This document shows, piece by piece, positions 22,903-30,498 of a stretch of DNA of 64,000 nucleotides (positions are counted from its first letter, which is position 1; each line of letters starts with the position of its first letter). Both the position numbers and the translations under genes were made by a program. Source of the DNA: Pandoraea aquatica (GTDB taxonomy: Bacteria; Pseudomonadota; Gammaproteobacteria; Burkholderiales; Burkholderiaceae). Under the pieces are notes generated by a model that did not search any database, was not told the DNA's origin, and saw only the letters and a program-made list of their open reading frames with translations. The stretch is taken from assembly GCF_902459565.1 (NCBI RefSeq), contig NZ_CABPSN010000001.1, positions 806,001 through 870,000 of the forward strand, in the 5' to 3' direction.

Positions 22903-24495
22903 TCACTTCAACTGATACGCAGGGTCCATCAATAGCGCTTGCAGAAATGCCGCACTGTTGACGCCGGGCGTTTGCGGTGCGGCCGGGGAAAGGGGCAACA
23001 CGGCGCGCTGCACGGACTCGCGCGCCTCCACGTCGGGCACGTCGACCGGCCCGAGCGTATAGGGTTGCAGCCAGCGAGACAGATCGAAACGCACGCCCGC
23101 CACCGTTCGCGGCATCGGCTGCGCAGGACGCAACGCCGCACGCTGCACGCCCGGACGCGCCGACATGGACGGCGCAGTCATCGATGGCCCACCGGCGTTG
23201 GCGTTCTCCGTCGCACGGAACATGCGCTCGACGAACTGCTTGCGCGCGAGCAGCGTGGAGCTGTCGATCCACGCGTCGCCACCCGGCCAGCCCTTCACGT
23301 TCGGCGGACGGAACAGATCCTGCCCGAGCACGCGCATTTGCTGCGCGAGCATCTGCGGATCGTCATAGCCGATGTCGAATTGCCGCACAGCATCCGTTAC
23401 GAACTCGGACGGTGACTTCACAAGCGCACCGCGCGTGCGCGCATCCCAAAACGCCGGCGTGAGCAGCAAGGCGCGCAGCGCCACTCGAATGTCGTAGCCG
23501 CTCTCGCGGAACGTCGCGGCAATCCGTTCCACCTGCACCGGGTCAGGCGTCGGCGATACGAATTCGCGCCACAGCTTGCCGGTGACGAACACCGCCGTCT
23601 CAGGACGTGCCAGCAGAACGTCGAGCATCTGATCGCCGTCGAAGTCGCCCGTCTGGTTCAGCACCGTCTTCACACCCGTATCGTGGAAGTTGGGACGCCA
23701 GACGTAAGTCATCGTCGGCCTGTCGATGCTCCACCCCGTATAGGCGCGCGCCGCCTCGCGCACGTCCTGTTCGGTGTAGTGCCCTTCGCCCAGCGTGAAC
23801 AACTCCATCACCTCGCGCGCGAAGTTTTCGTTGGGTCGCCCCTTTCGGCTGTTCGCGCCATCCAGATAGATGAGCATCGCGGGGTCCTTCGACACCTCGT
23901 GCAGCATCACGCCGAAGTTGCCCAGCGCGTTCGCACGCAGCAGCACGTTCTGGCGATAAAGCACGGCCGGCTCACGCACTTTGTCGTCGCTCGAGACGAA
24001 GTGGTTATGCCAGAACATCGTCATGCGTTCGGTCAGCGGCGACGGCGTGGTCGCCATTTCCTGTGCCCACCACGCCTTGAGCGACGCCGACATGCGATTG
24101 CGACGCTCGTTCTGCTCACGACGCAGCGCATCCGTCATGCCCTTGACCGGCACACTCGCCAAAGGCGGCTCCGTGACCCACGCCGGTGGCGGCGTGACCG
24201 CAGTTCGGCGTGTCTGCGCCAGCAGACGGTCGACGGCTTGGGCACGGGTCAGTCCGACAAAGGGAGCCAACTCGCGGGCGTCCGGCGCGTAGCCGGTGCG
24301 CGTGAGCAGGTAGCGCGCGTCGTCGGCCGTCAGTTCACGACGGGATGAGTCGACGGTGGGCGTCGCCGACTTCGACGCCTTGGTTCGCGCCGTCTGGGCA
24401 GTGTGTTGCACATCCGTATGACGAGAACCGGCGGCATAGGCGACCGACGAAGCAAGGCAGACCGCTGCCGCTCCCGAGAGAACCGTCGCACGCAC
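22903..24495 (-). CDS. DUF1800 family protein, secreted
   Basis: 530 residues from a GTG at 24495, which directly starts a good signal peptide (MRATVLSGAAAVCLASSVAYAA). The open frame continues to an ATG at 24690, but an intrinsic terminator lies between the two, so the longer form is unlikely. DUF1800 blocks: LLTRTGYAPDARELAPFVGLTRAQAVDRLL, MTMFWHNHFV, NFGVMLHEVSKDPAMLIYLDG, NENFAREVMELFTLGEGHYTEQDV, FHDTG, and FRPPNVKGWPGGDAWIDSSTLLARK. Function unknown. Followed by its DUF1501 partner. Confidence 0.9.
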   Translation of the reverse strand: MRATVLSGAAAVCLASSVAYAAGSRHTDVQHTAQTARTKASKSATPTVDSSRRELTADDARYLLTRTGYAPDARELAPFVGLTRAQAVDRLLAQTRRTAVTPPPAWVTEPPLASVPVKGMTDALRREQNERRNRMSASLKAWWAQEMATTPSPLTERMTMFWHNHFVSSDDKVREPAVLYRQNVLLRANALGNFGVMLHEVSKDPAMLIYLDGANSRKGRPNENFAREVMELFTLGEGHYTEQDVREAARAYTGWSIDRPTMTYVWRPNFHDTGVKTVLNQTGDFDGDQMLDVLLARPETAVFVTGKLWREFVSPTPDPVQVERIAATFRESGYDIRVALRALLLTPAFWDARTRGALVKSPSEFVTDAVRQFDIGYDDPQMLAQQMRVLGQDLFRPPNVKGWPGGDAWIDSSTLLARKQFVERMFRATENANAGGPSMTAPSMSARPGVQRAALRPAQPMPRTVAGVRFDLSRWLQPYTLGPVDVPDVEARESVQRAVLPLSPAAPQTPGVNSAAFLQALLMDPAYQLK

Positions 24496-24641
24496 GGAAA
24501 CGGACTTCGCCCTAATTAATAGAGGCCATAGGGACGCGGCCGAAGGTGCCGATGTCCCGACTGGCCCCGACGGCGTCGGCCACGTCCCGGGCGAAGCCGT
24601 CGAAATAGGCAATCCAACGCCGGACTCGGTTTTTCGGACGC

Positions 24642-24670
24642 AAAAAAAGCCAGCGTCGGCAGAGGCTGGC
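24642..24670 (-). terminator. Intrinsic terminator of the small gene at 24802-25128
   Basis: Minus strand GCCAGC (24670-24665), 10-base loop, GCTGGC (24654-24649), then seven T (24648-24642). It closes the small membrane-anchored gene and argues against the far-upstream start of the DUF1800 gene. Confidence 0.8.
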
Positions 24671-24801
24671 GGGGTTCGGTTTTGCTTCATGTCACGCTCT
24701 CGTCAAAGTGGCGTCACTGGCGTTTTCGGAAGAAGCGTTTTGCAACTGGCGTTTCCCATCAGGTCCGAACGGGCTGGACAAGGGGAAAGGCGAGCGTCGT
24801 G

Positions 24802-25128
24802 TCAGTGACTATACAGTTCACGCACGGCGTCTTGAATGTGTTGACGCAGCAATCGTCGATCTTCTGGCGACATATGTCCATTGGGACGTCGCCCAGGGGG
24901 CGTATTCGGGAGGTCGTCGTTGCGGCGATCGGCGTTGGGATCGCTCGCCGGGGCATTCTTGGCGGGGTTTCGCGGCGACGGCGCAGGTGCCGCGCGCTGA
25001 ATCCGGGGGGCGCTCGCGCCCTGATGCTGCGTACTGAAATGCGCGACGGGACGGGCATAGGTCACGCCCAGGTGTCCCCAGAGCATGATTCCCCCGAACA
25101 GTAGCGTAAACTCAGCAGCCCATCTCAT
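24802..25128 (-). CDS. Small membrane-anchored protein with conserved C-terminal helix
   Basis: 108 residues. One N-terminal hydrophobic segment (EFTLLFGGIMLWGHLGVTYA) acts as signal or anchor. A Pro/Ala/Asn-rich low-complexity linker follows, and the end is the amphipathic helix MSPEDRRLLRQHIQDAVRELY, a motif of short periplasmic proteins in Burkholderiales. Function unknown. It is divergent from ompR with 168 bp between, and its own terminator follows at 24642-24670. Confidence 0.75.
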   Translation of the reverse strand: MRWAAEFTLLFGGIMLWGHLGVTYARPVAHFSTQHQGASAPRIQRAAPAPSPRNPAKNAPASDPNADRRNDDLPNTPPGRRPNGHMSPEDRRLLRQHIQDAVRELYSH

Positions 25129-25296
25129 CTTGTGCGTATGTCCTTCATGCCATGCGGCTGTTTTTGCCCTGGCAGGGGTGCAAGTGTACCCACTGCCTAT
25201 GGTCAGCGCACAAGCCGTAGGGTAAATTGTGTAACCCTTTGTAACCCGCTTTGGCGGCCTCCTCAGTTCGCAACATTTCGGGCTAAGATACGTGGC

Positions 25297-26022
25297 ATGG
25301 AAAACAAAAACTCTCCCAAAATTCTGGTTGTCGACGACGATCCGCGCCTGCGCGACCTGCTTCGTCGTTACCTCGGGGAACAGGGTTTCAATGTCTTTGT
25401 GGCCGAAAATGCAACGGCCATGAACAAGCTTTGGGTGCGCGAGCGCTTCGATCTGCTCGTGCTGGACCTGATGCTCCCCGGTGAAGACGGTCTCTCTATT
25501 TGCCGCCGTCTGCGTGGCGCGAATGACCGCACGCCGATCATCATGTTAACGGCCAAAGGCGAGGATGTCGACCGTATCGTTGGCCTCGAGATGGGCGCCG
25601 ACGACTATCTTCCCAAGCCCTTCAATCCGCGTGAACTCGTCGCGCGCATTCACGCCGTTCTGCGTCGTCAGGCCCCGCCCGAACTCCCGGGCGCACCCAG
25701 CGAAACCATGGAGACGTTCGAGTTCGGCGACTTCGCGCTGAACCTCGCCACGCGCACGCTCACCAAGAACGGCCAGGAAATTGCCCTGACGACGGGCGAG
25801 TTCTCAGTGCTCAAGGTCTTTGCGCGTCATCCGCGTCAGCCGCTCTCGCGCGAAAAGCTCATGGAGCTCGCACGCGGTCGCGAATACGAAGTCTTCGACC
25901 GAAGCCTGGACGTGCAGATCTCGCGTCTGCGCAAGCTCATCGAACCCGACCCGGGCAGCCCCCGTTTCATCCAGACGGTGTGGGGTCTCGGCTACGTGTT
26001 CATCCCGGACGGCGGCGCGTGA
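25297..26022 (+). CDS. ompR: OmpR/RisA-family response regulator
   Basis: 241 residues from the ATG at 25297; the frame is open upstream but that part is not protein-like. Receiver domain with acidic pocket D13-D15, phospho-acceptor D57 (LVLDLMLPGEDG), T85 and K107 (YLPKPF). The C-terminal winged helix (LTTGEFSVLKVF, SLDVQISRLRKLIE, FIQTVWGLGYVF) binds DNA. The sequence style is that of the RisA/OmpR branch of Bordetella and Burkholderia, which controls envelope, osmotic and acid responses. The EnvZ-like kinase follows after 195 bp. Confidence 0.95.
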   Translation: MENKNSPKILVVDDDPRLRDLLRRYLGEQGFNVFVAENATAMNKLWVRERFDLLVLDLMLPGEDGLSICRRLRGANDRTPIIMLTAKGEDVDRIVGLEMGADDYLPKPFNPRELVARIHAVLRRQAPPELPGAPSETMETFEFGDFALNLATRTLTKNGQEIALTTGEFSVLKVFARHPRQPLSREKLMELARGREYEVFDRSLDVQISRLRKLIEPDPGSPRFIQTVWGLGYVFIPDGGA

Positions 26023-26217
26023 TCGCGCATCACGTCTCGCGCTACAAAACGACGCCGGTCGCGACGCATTCGCGCACCGGCGTCTTGTCTTGCCTCACCT
26101 CGCAATTCTTGCAATTCATGTCGTTCGCCGTGGCTCTCATGAGCCTCCGTCATTTCGAATCTTGCGCGCTTCGGACCTTCCGACCCGCCCACGTCACGCA
26201 TTAGACGGAGCAACCCC

Positions 26218-27558
26218 ATGCATCCGATTCGGATGGTACGCGGGCTGTTCGGCGGTCTGTTCTGGCGTACCTTTTTTCTCATCGCACTGCTCATCGGCGT
26301 CAGCCTCGCCGCTTGGTACCAGAGCTTTCGCGTGATCGAACGCGAGCCGCGCGCACAGCGCGTCGCCCAACAACTCGTCTCCATCGTCAAACTCACGCGC
26401 ACCGCCCTGCTCTATTCCGAGCCGGACCTTCGCCGCGCGCTGCTTCAGGATCTTGAGAGTAATGAAGGCATTCGCGTCTATCCGCGCGAACCGGCCGACT
26501 CGATCGAGAAGCAACCCGGGGGTGTCGTACAGGACCTGATCGTGCGCGACGTACAGCGACGCCTCGGCACCGACACCGTCATCGCCGCTTCGGTCAACGA
26601 GATCCCCGCCATGTGGATCAGCTTCAAGATCGATGAAGACGACTACTGGGTCGCCATCGAACAAGACCGGATCGACACGGCAACCGGCCTTCAACTCTTC
26701 AGTTGGGGGACGTTCGCGCTCGCCCTCTCGCTCATCGGCGCAGCGTTCATCACCGCGCTCGTGAACCGACCGTTCGCGCGACTCGCCCACGCAGCCCGCG
26801 CCATCGGCGAAGGTCAGCGCCCCGATCCATTGCCCGAGCGTGGCATGGGCGAAGCGGCCGAGGCCAACCGAAGCTTCAATCAGATGGTGGAGGAACTCGA
26901 CCGGCTCGAAGCCGACCGGGCGCTGATGCTCGCCGGCATCTCGCATGATCTGCGCACGCCGCTCGCCCGCTTGCGTCTCGAGACAGAGATGAGTCCTTCA
27001 GACGAGACGGTCAAGCGCGACATGATCAGCGACATCGAGCAAATGGACGAGATCATCGGCCGCTTCCTCGATTACGCGCGTCCGGCCTCACGCACGCCGC
27101 AGGCCGTGGATCTGTCCGAAATTGCACGCGATACGGCCGCCGCTTTCGACGGGCGCGAAGAGCTGAACATCAGCATCGAACTCGCCGACACGGCACTGAT
27201 CCTGGCCGAGCGCACCGACCTCAAGCGCCTGCTCACGAACCTGATCGAAAACGCACGCAAGTACGGCCGCGATGCGCAAACGGACGTCGCCAACGTCCAC
27301 ATCTCCACGCGGGTCCTCGGCGAGCGCGTCGAGATGCGCGTGCGCGATACCGGCCCCGGCATCCCTGAGGAACAATTGCACCTCGTGTTCCGTCCCTTCT
27401 ACCGAGTGGACACCGCCCGCACGAAGGCTGACGGAACGGGTCTGGGCATGGCCATCGTGCAGCGCATCGCAACGCGCTACAAAGGCCACGCCTCGCTGCG
27501 GAACGTGCACCCCGGCTCCGGCCTTGAAATCACGGTGTCATTTCCGCTTGCTAAATAA
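26218..27558 (+). CDS. envZ: EnvZ/RisS-type sensor histidine kinase
   Basis: 446 residues. Membrane helices at about 13-34 and 160-183 bracket a periplasmic sensor of about 125 residues. A HAMP linker follows (VNRPFARLAHAARAIGEG). The phosphorylated histidine is H243 (AGISHDLRTPLARLRLE), then the N-box (NLIENARKYG), G1 (RDTGPGIP), F-box (VFRPFYRVD) and G2 (GTGLGMAIVQRIA). It should phosphorylate and dephosphorylate the OmpR-like regulator encoded just upstream. The stimulus is probably osmolarity or pH by analogy with EnvZ. Confidence 0.95.
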   Translation: MHPIRMVRGLFGGLFWRTFFLIALLIGVSLAAWYQSFRVIEREPRAQRVAQQLVSIVKLTRTALLYSEPDLRRALLQDLESNEGIRVYPREPADSIEKQPGGVVQDLIVRDVQRRLGTDTVIAASVNEIPAMWISFKIDEDDYWVAIEQDRIDTATGLQLFSWGTFALALSLIGAAFITALVNRPFARLAHAARAIGEGQRPDPLPERGMGEAAEANRSFNQMVEELDRLEADRALMLAGISHDLRTPLARLRLETEMSPSDETVKRDMISDIEQMDEIIGRFLDYARPASRTPQAVDLSEIARDTAAAFDGREELNISIELADTALILAERTDLKRLLTNLIENARKYGRDAQTDVANVHISTRVLGERVEMRVRDTGPGIPEEQLHLVFRPFYRVDTARTKADGTGLGMAIVQRIATRYKGHASLRNVHPGSGLEITVSFPLAK

Positions 27559-27659
27559 GTGTTTGATGTGATCGGACGAAAATTTGGCTATGCTCAAGGC
27601 TTGGCCTCGCCCGAAGCCGCAAAATCCTATCGAAGGGATTTGTTTTAACTATCCCCCGC

Positions 27660-27696
27660 ATAAAAATAAGCTATTGCTATCATAGGTTTGATAGCG
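27660..27696. promoter_or_regulatory. OxyR-like site upstream of ahpC
   Basis: Tetranucleotides ATAA (27660-27663), CTAT (27671-27674), ATAG (27682-27685) and AGCG (27693-27696), each separated by exactly 7 bp. The OxyR consensus is ATAG-N7-CTAT-N7-ATAG-N7-CTAT, so the inner two match fully and the first by three of four. Confidence 0.6.
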
Positions 27697-27702
27697 TATA
27701 CT
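27674..27702 (+). promoter_or_regulatory. Sigma-70 promoter of ahpC
   Basis: TTGCTA (27674-27679), 17-bp spacer, TATACT (27697-27702), about 100 bp ahead of the ahpC start. The candidate OxyR site overlaps the -35 region and most of the spacer. Confidence 0.65.
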
Positions 27703-27798
27703 GCTTTGGTTGACCGGGATCGCGTGAACTCGGTCAGTTGCTAGTTTTGATGTCCTTGCGACATCACGACATAAACCGCACTAATTTAGGAGTAATCG

Positions 27799-28347
27799 AT
27801 GAAGACTGTCGGCGATAAACTCGAAGCGTTCTCGGTCGAAGCGGCCAAGCCTGGTTTCAACAACCACGAAGAAAACGGCGTGTCGGCTTTCGAAACGATC
27901 ACCGAAGCCTCGTTCCCGGGCAAGTGGAAGATCATTTACTTCTACCCGAAGGACTTCACCTTCGTGTGTCCGACCGAAATCGTGGAATTCGGCAAGCTGG
28001 CCAACGACTTCTCGGATCGTGACGCAGTGCTGCTCGGCGGCTCGGGCGACAACGAATTCGTGAAGCTGGCATGGCGCCGTGAGCACAAGGACCTGAACAA
28101 GCTGAACCACTACTCGTTCGGCGACACGACCGGTGCTCTGATCGACCAACTGGGCGTGCGCGACAAGCAAGCTGGCGTGGCTCTGCGTGCAACGTTCATC
28201 GTTGACCCGGACAACGTCATCCAGCACGTGTCGGTGAACAACCTGAACGTCGGCCGTAACCCGGAAGAAGTTCTGCGTATTCTGGACGGTCTGCAAACGG
28301 ACGAACTCTGCCCGTGCAACCGTGCAGTTGGCGGTGAAACGCTCTAA
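27799..28347 (+). CDS. ahpC: Alkyl hydroperoxide reductase AhpC (2-Cys peroxiredoxin)
   Basis: 182 residues. The peroxidatic cysteine is C57 (FTFVCPTEI) and the resolving pair C171/C173 (ELCPCN) is near the C-terminus, as in the AhpC/AhpD branch. It reduces hydrogen peroxide, organic peroxides and peroxynitrite in the cytoplasm. The AhpD gene follows after 58 bp and a hairpin, and supplies reducing equivalents. An AGGAG Shine-Dalgarno precedes the ATG, and an OxyR-like site lies at the promoter, so peroxide induction is likely. Confidence 0.96.
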   Translation: MKTVGDKLEAFSVEAAKPGFNNHEENGVSAFETITEASFPGKWKIIYFYPKDFTFVCPTEIVEFGKLANDFSDRDAVLLGGSGDNEFVKLAWRREHKDLNKLNHYSFGDTTGALIDQLGVRDKQAGVALRATFIVDPDNVIQHVSVNNLNVGRNPEEVLRILDGLQTDELCPCNRAVGGETL

Positions 28348-28358
28348 GCGTCTCCCGA

Positions 28359-28380
28359 AGCCCGCGCAAGCGGGCTTTTT
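28359..28380 (+). terminator. Hairpin between ahpC and ahpD
   Basis: AGCCCGC (28359-28365), short loop, GCGGGCT (28370-28376), then a T-run. Probably a partial terminator that sets a lower level of ahpD than ahpC from the shared promoter. Confidence 0.75.
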
Positions 28381-28405
28381 CAGCCCAAAGCAATAGGAGA
28401 AATTT

Positions 28406-28933
28406 ATGGAATTCATCACCGCGATTAAGGCGCAGATCCCTGACTACGCCAAGGACATCCGCCTGAACCTCGACGGCACCATCGTCCGCTCCTCGCTGGA
28501 AGGCAACGACGCCGTCGGCGTGGCCCTCGCCGCCGCTTTCGCGGCCAAGAGCCAGCCGCTCGTCAAGGCAATTCGCGAAGCCGGCGTGCTGGCCCCGGAA
28601 GAGCTTGAAGGCGCGTTGACCGCGGCCGCGCTCATGGGCATGAACAACACCTGGTATCCGTATCTCGAGATGGCCGACAACGCCGAACTCAAGAACGAAA
28701 AGGCTCAGCTGCGCATGAATGGCTACGCCACGCGTGGCGGCGTCGACCAGCGCCGCTTCGAGATGTACGCGCTGGCTGCGTCCATCGTCGGCAAGTGCCA
28801 CTTCTGCGTGAAGTCGCACGCGCATCTGCTCTCCGCCGAGCACGGCATGAGCACCGCGCAACTGCGTGACGTCGGCCGTATCGCTGCCGTCATCAATGCG
28901 GCCGCTCAGGTGATCGCTGCCGAAGCTGCGTAA
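28406..28933 (+). CDS. ahpD: Alkyl hydroperoxide reductase AhpD (carboxymuconolactone decarboxylase fold)
   Basis: 175 residues, full length. The redox motif is C131-H-F-C134 with H138 (KCHFCVKSHAH), and the upstream E-rich helix (AEL..EKAQLRMNGYA) matches the CMD/AhpD fold. AhpD recycles oxidised AhpC, in known systems using lipoamide from dihydrolipoyl proteins. AGGAG precedes the ATG. It follows ahpC in the same operon and is closed by a strong bidirectional terminator. Confidence 0.95.
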   Translation: MEFITAIKAQIPDYAKDIRLNLDGTIVRSSLEGNDAVGVALAAAFAAKSQPLVKAIREAGVLAPEELEGALTAAALMGMNNTWYPYLEMADNAELKNEKAQLRMNGYATRGGVDQRRFEMYALAASIVGKCHFCVKSHAHLLSAEHGMSTAQLRDVGRIAAVINAAAQVIAAEAA

Positions 28934-28992
28934 GCGACATCGGCTTCGATGCGGCGGACGACACACGTCGTCGCCCAATCAGTCGCCCAATA

Positions 28993-29030
28993 AAAACGGC
29001 GCTACCGGACGATTCCGGTAGCGCCGTTTT
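28993..29030. terminator. Bidirectional terminator between ahpD and ispF
   Basis: A perfect 17-bp stem, 28993-29009 with 29014-29030, and a CGAT loop. The arms start with AAAA and end with TTTT, so it serves both convergent transcripts. Confidence 0.93.
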
Positions 29031-29081
29031 GCTTTGTCCGGCCGACGGTAACGTCGGAGACTTAAGCGAACGTCAGCATGA

Positions 29082-29603
29082 TTAGCGACCGATCAGCAAC
29101 GCCGCCGCTTGCGCTTCAATGCCTTCCTGACGGCCGAGGTAGCCCAGCTTTTCGTTGGTCTTCGCCTTGACATTCACCTGCGTGACACTCACACCCAGTG
29201 CGTCTGCAATCGACTGCGTCATCGCAGCGATATGCGGTGCGAGCTTCGGGGCCTGCGCGATGACCGTGCAATCGACGTTCAGGATCTCGTAACCCTGCTC
29301 ACGCACGCGACGCATCGCTTCCTTGAGCAAAACGACGCTGTTCGCGCCCTTGAACGTCGGGTCGGTATCCGGGAAGTGACGGCCGATGTCGCCGAGCGCC
29401 GCAGCCCCGAGCACGGCGTCTGTGATGGCGTGCAGCAGCACGTCGGCATCCGAGTGGCCGAGCAGGCCGCGCTCGAACGGGATCGTCACGCCGCCCATGA
29501 TGAGCGGACGGCCCGGCACGAGGGCATGCACGTCGTAGCCCTGACCGATACGGAGTTTGGACAGTGCGGCCAGCGAAACAGGAGAAGCAGCTTGTTCAGT
29601 CAT
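29082..29603 (-). CDS. ispF: 2-C-methyl-D-erythritol 2,4-cyclodiphosphate synthase
   Basis: 173 residues. Metal ligands D24 and H26 are in GYDVHAL, and the third histidine is in [16 protein letters not shown]. Also seen are [12 protein letters not shown] and the C-terminal [20 protein letters not shown]. It converts CDP-methylerythritol 2-phosphate to the cyclodiphosphate in the non-mevalonate isoprenoid pathway. It is 64 bp after ispD in the same direction, the usual ispD-ispF order. The N-terminal 17 residues before [10 protein letters not shown] are a poorly conserved extension. Confidence 0.95.
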   Translation of the reverse strand: MTEQAASPVSLAALSKLRIGQGYDVHALVPGRPLIMGGVTIPFERGLLGHSDADVLLHAITDAVLGAAALGDIGRHFPDTDPTFKGANSVVLLKEAMRRVREQGYEILNVDCTVIAQAPKLAPHIAAMTQSIADALGVSVTQVNVKAKTNEKLGYLGRQEGIEAQAAALLIGR

Positions 29604-29667
29604 GTGGAGTCTTGAAATCGCCAGAGGCGGAAATACGGTACGTCAATTCACGTCGGAAGGTCGGCGC

Positions 29668-30390
29668 TCAGGCCGGTTTGGCCGTGCCGAGGAACGCCTC
29701 GGCCAGTGCGAAGTCTTCGGGATACGTCACCTTGAAGTTGCGCAGGCTGCCGCGCACGAGCTTCGGCGCGTGGCCCATGCGCTCGATGGCACTGGCTTCG
29801 TCGGTGACTTCTGCTCCGGCGGCGAGCGCGTCTTCCAGTGCGTGACGGAGCATGCCGAGACGGAACATCTGCGGCGTCTGCGCCTGCCAGAGCCCGTCGC
29901 GCGATTCGGTCGCCTGAATGGCCGCCAGCTTGCCCTTTTCGACAGGCGGCTGTTCGCGTTTGAGCGTATCGGCGACCGGCAGCGCCAGAATACCGCCGAC
30001 GGGGTCGTCGCGCAGAGCACCCACGAGCGTGCGGATCAGTTCAGGCGTGATGCCGGGGCGCGCCGCATCGTGCACGAGCACCCAGTCGGTGTCCTGTGCG
30101 CCGAACTCGGTGAGCGCCTGAAGGCCGCCCAGCACCGACGCGTGGCGCGACGGACCGCCACAGCGGCGTACGGCGAAACGCAGCGTGCCGAAGCGTCGCC
30201 CGTCGAAATGATTGTCGTCCGGCGCCAGCACCAGCACGGTTTGCGCGAATTCGGAACAGGCGTCGAACGCGGCGAGCGCATAGTGCAGCATGGGACGTCC
30301 GCCGACGCTTCGGTATTGCTTGGGCACGTCGGCCCCGGCGCGTACACCGGCCCCGGCACACGGGATCACGGCAAAAAGTCGGTCGCTCAC
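29668..30390 (-). CDS. ispD: 2-C-methyl-D-erythritol 4-phosphate cytidylyltransferase
   Basis: 240 residues from a GTG at 30390 ([10 protein letters not shown]). The frame opens at a GTG at 30435, but that stretch contains a likely -10 sequence (TATAAAAT), so the shorter form is preferred. CTP-binding motif [17 protein letters not shown], then [17 protein letters not shown] (substrate loop) and [10 protein letters not shown]. It forms CDP-methylerythritol in the isoprenoid pathway. Divergent from mfd; ispF follows. Confidence 0.93.
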   Translation of the reverse strand: MSDRLFAVIPCAGAGVRAGADVPKQYRSVGGRPMLHYALAAFDACSEFAQTVLVLAPDDNHFDGRRFGTLRFAVRRCGGPSRHASVLGGLQALTEFGAQDTDWVLVHDAARPGITPELIRTLVGALRDDPVGGILALPVADTLKREQPPVEKGKLAAIQATESRDGLWQAQTPQMFRLGMLRHALEDALAAGAEVTDEASAIERMGHAPKLVRGSLRNFKVTYPEDFALAEAFLGTAKPA

Positions 30391-30498
30391 GATAAAACGC
30401 AGGTAAGGATAAAGCAGGGATTTTATAATAGACACTGACTGTCACGGGGCCCCATGCAAATGGAGCCCCGTGCTTTGCCATTTCTGCAACGTTTTCTT

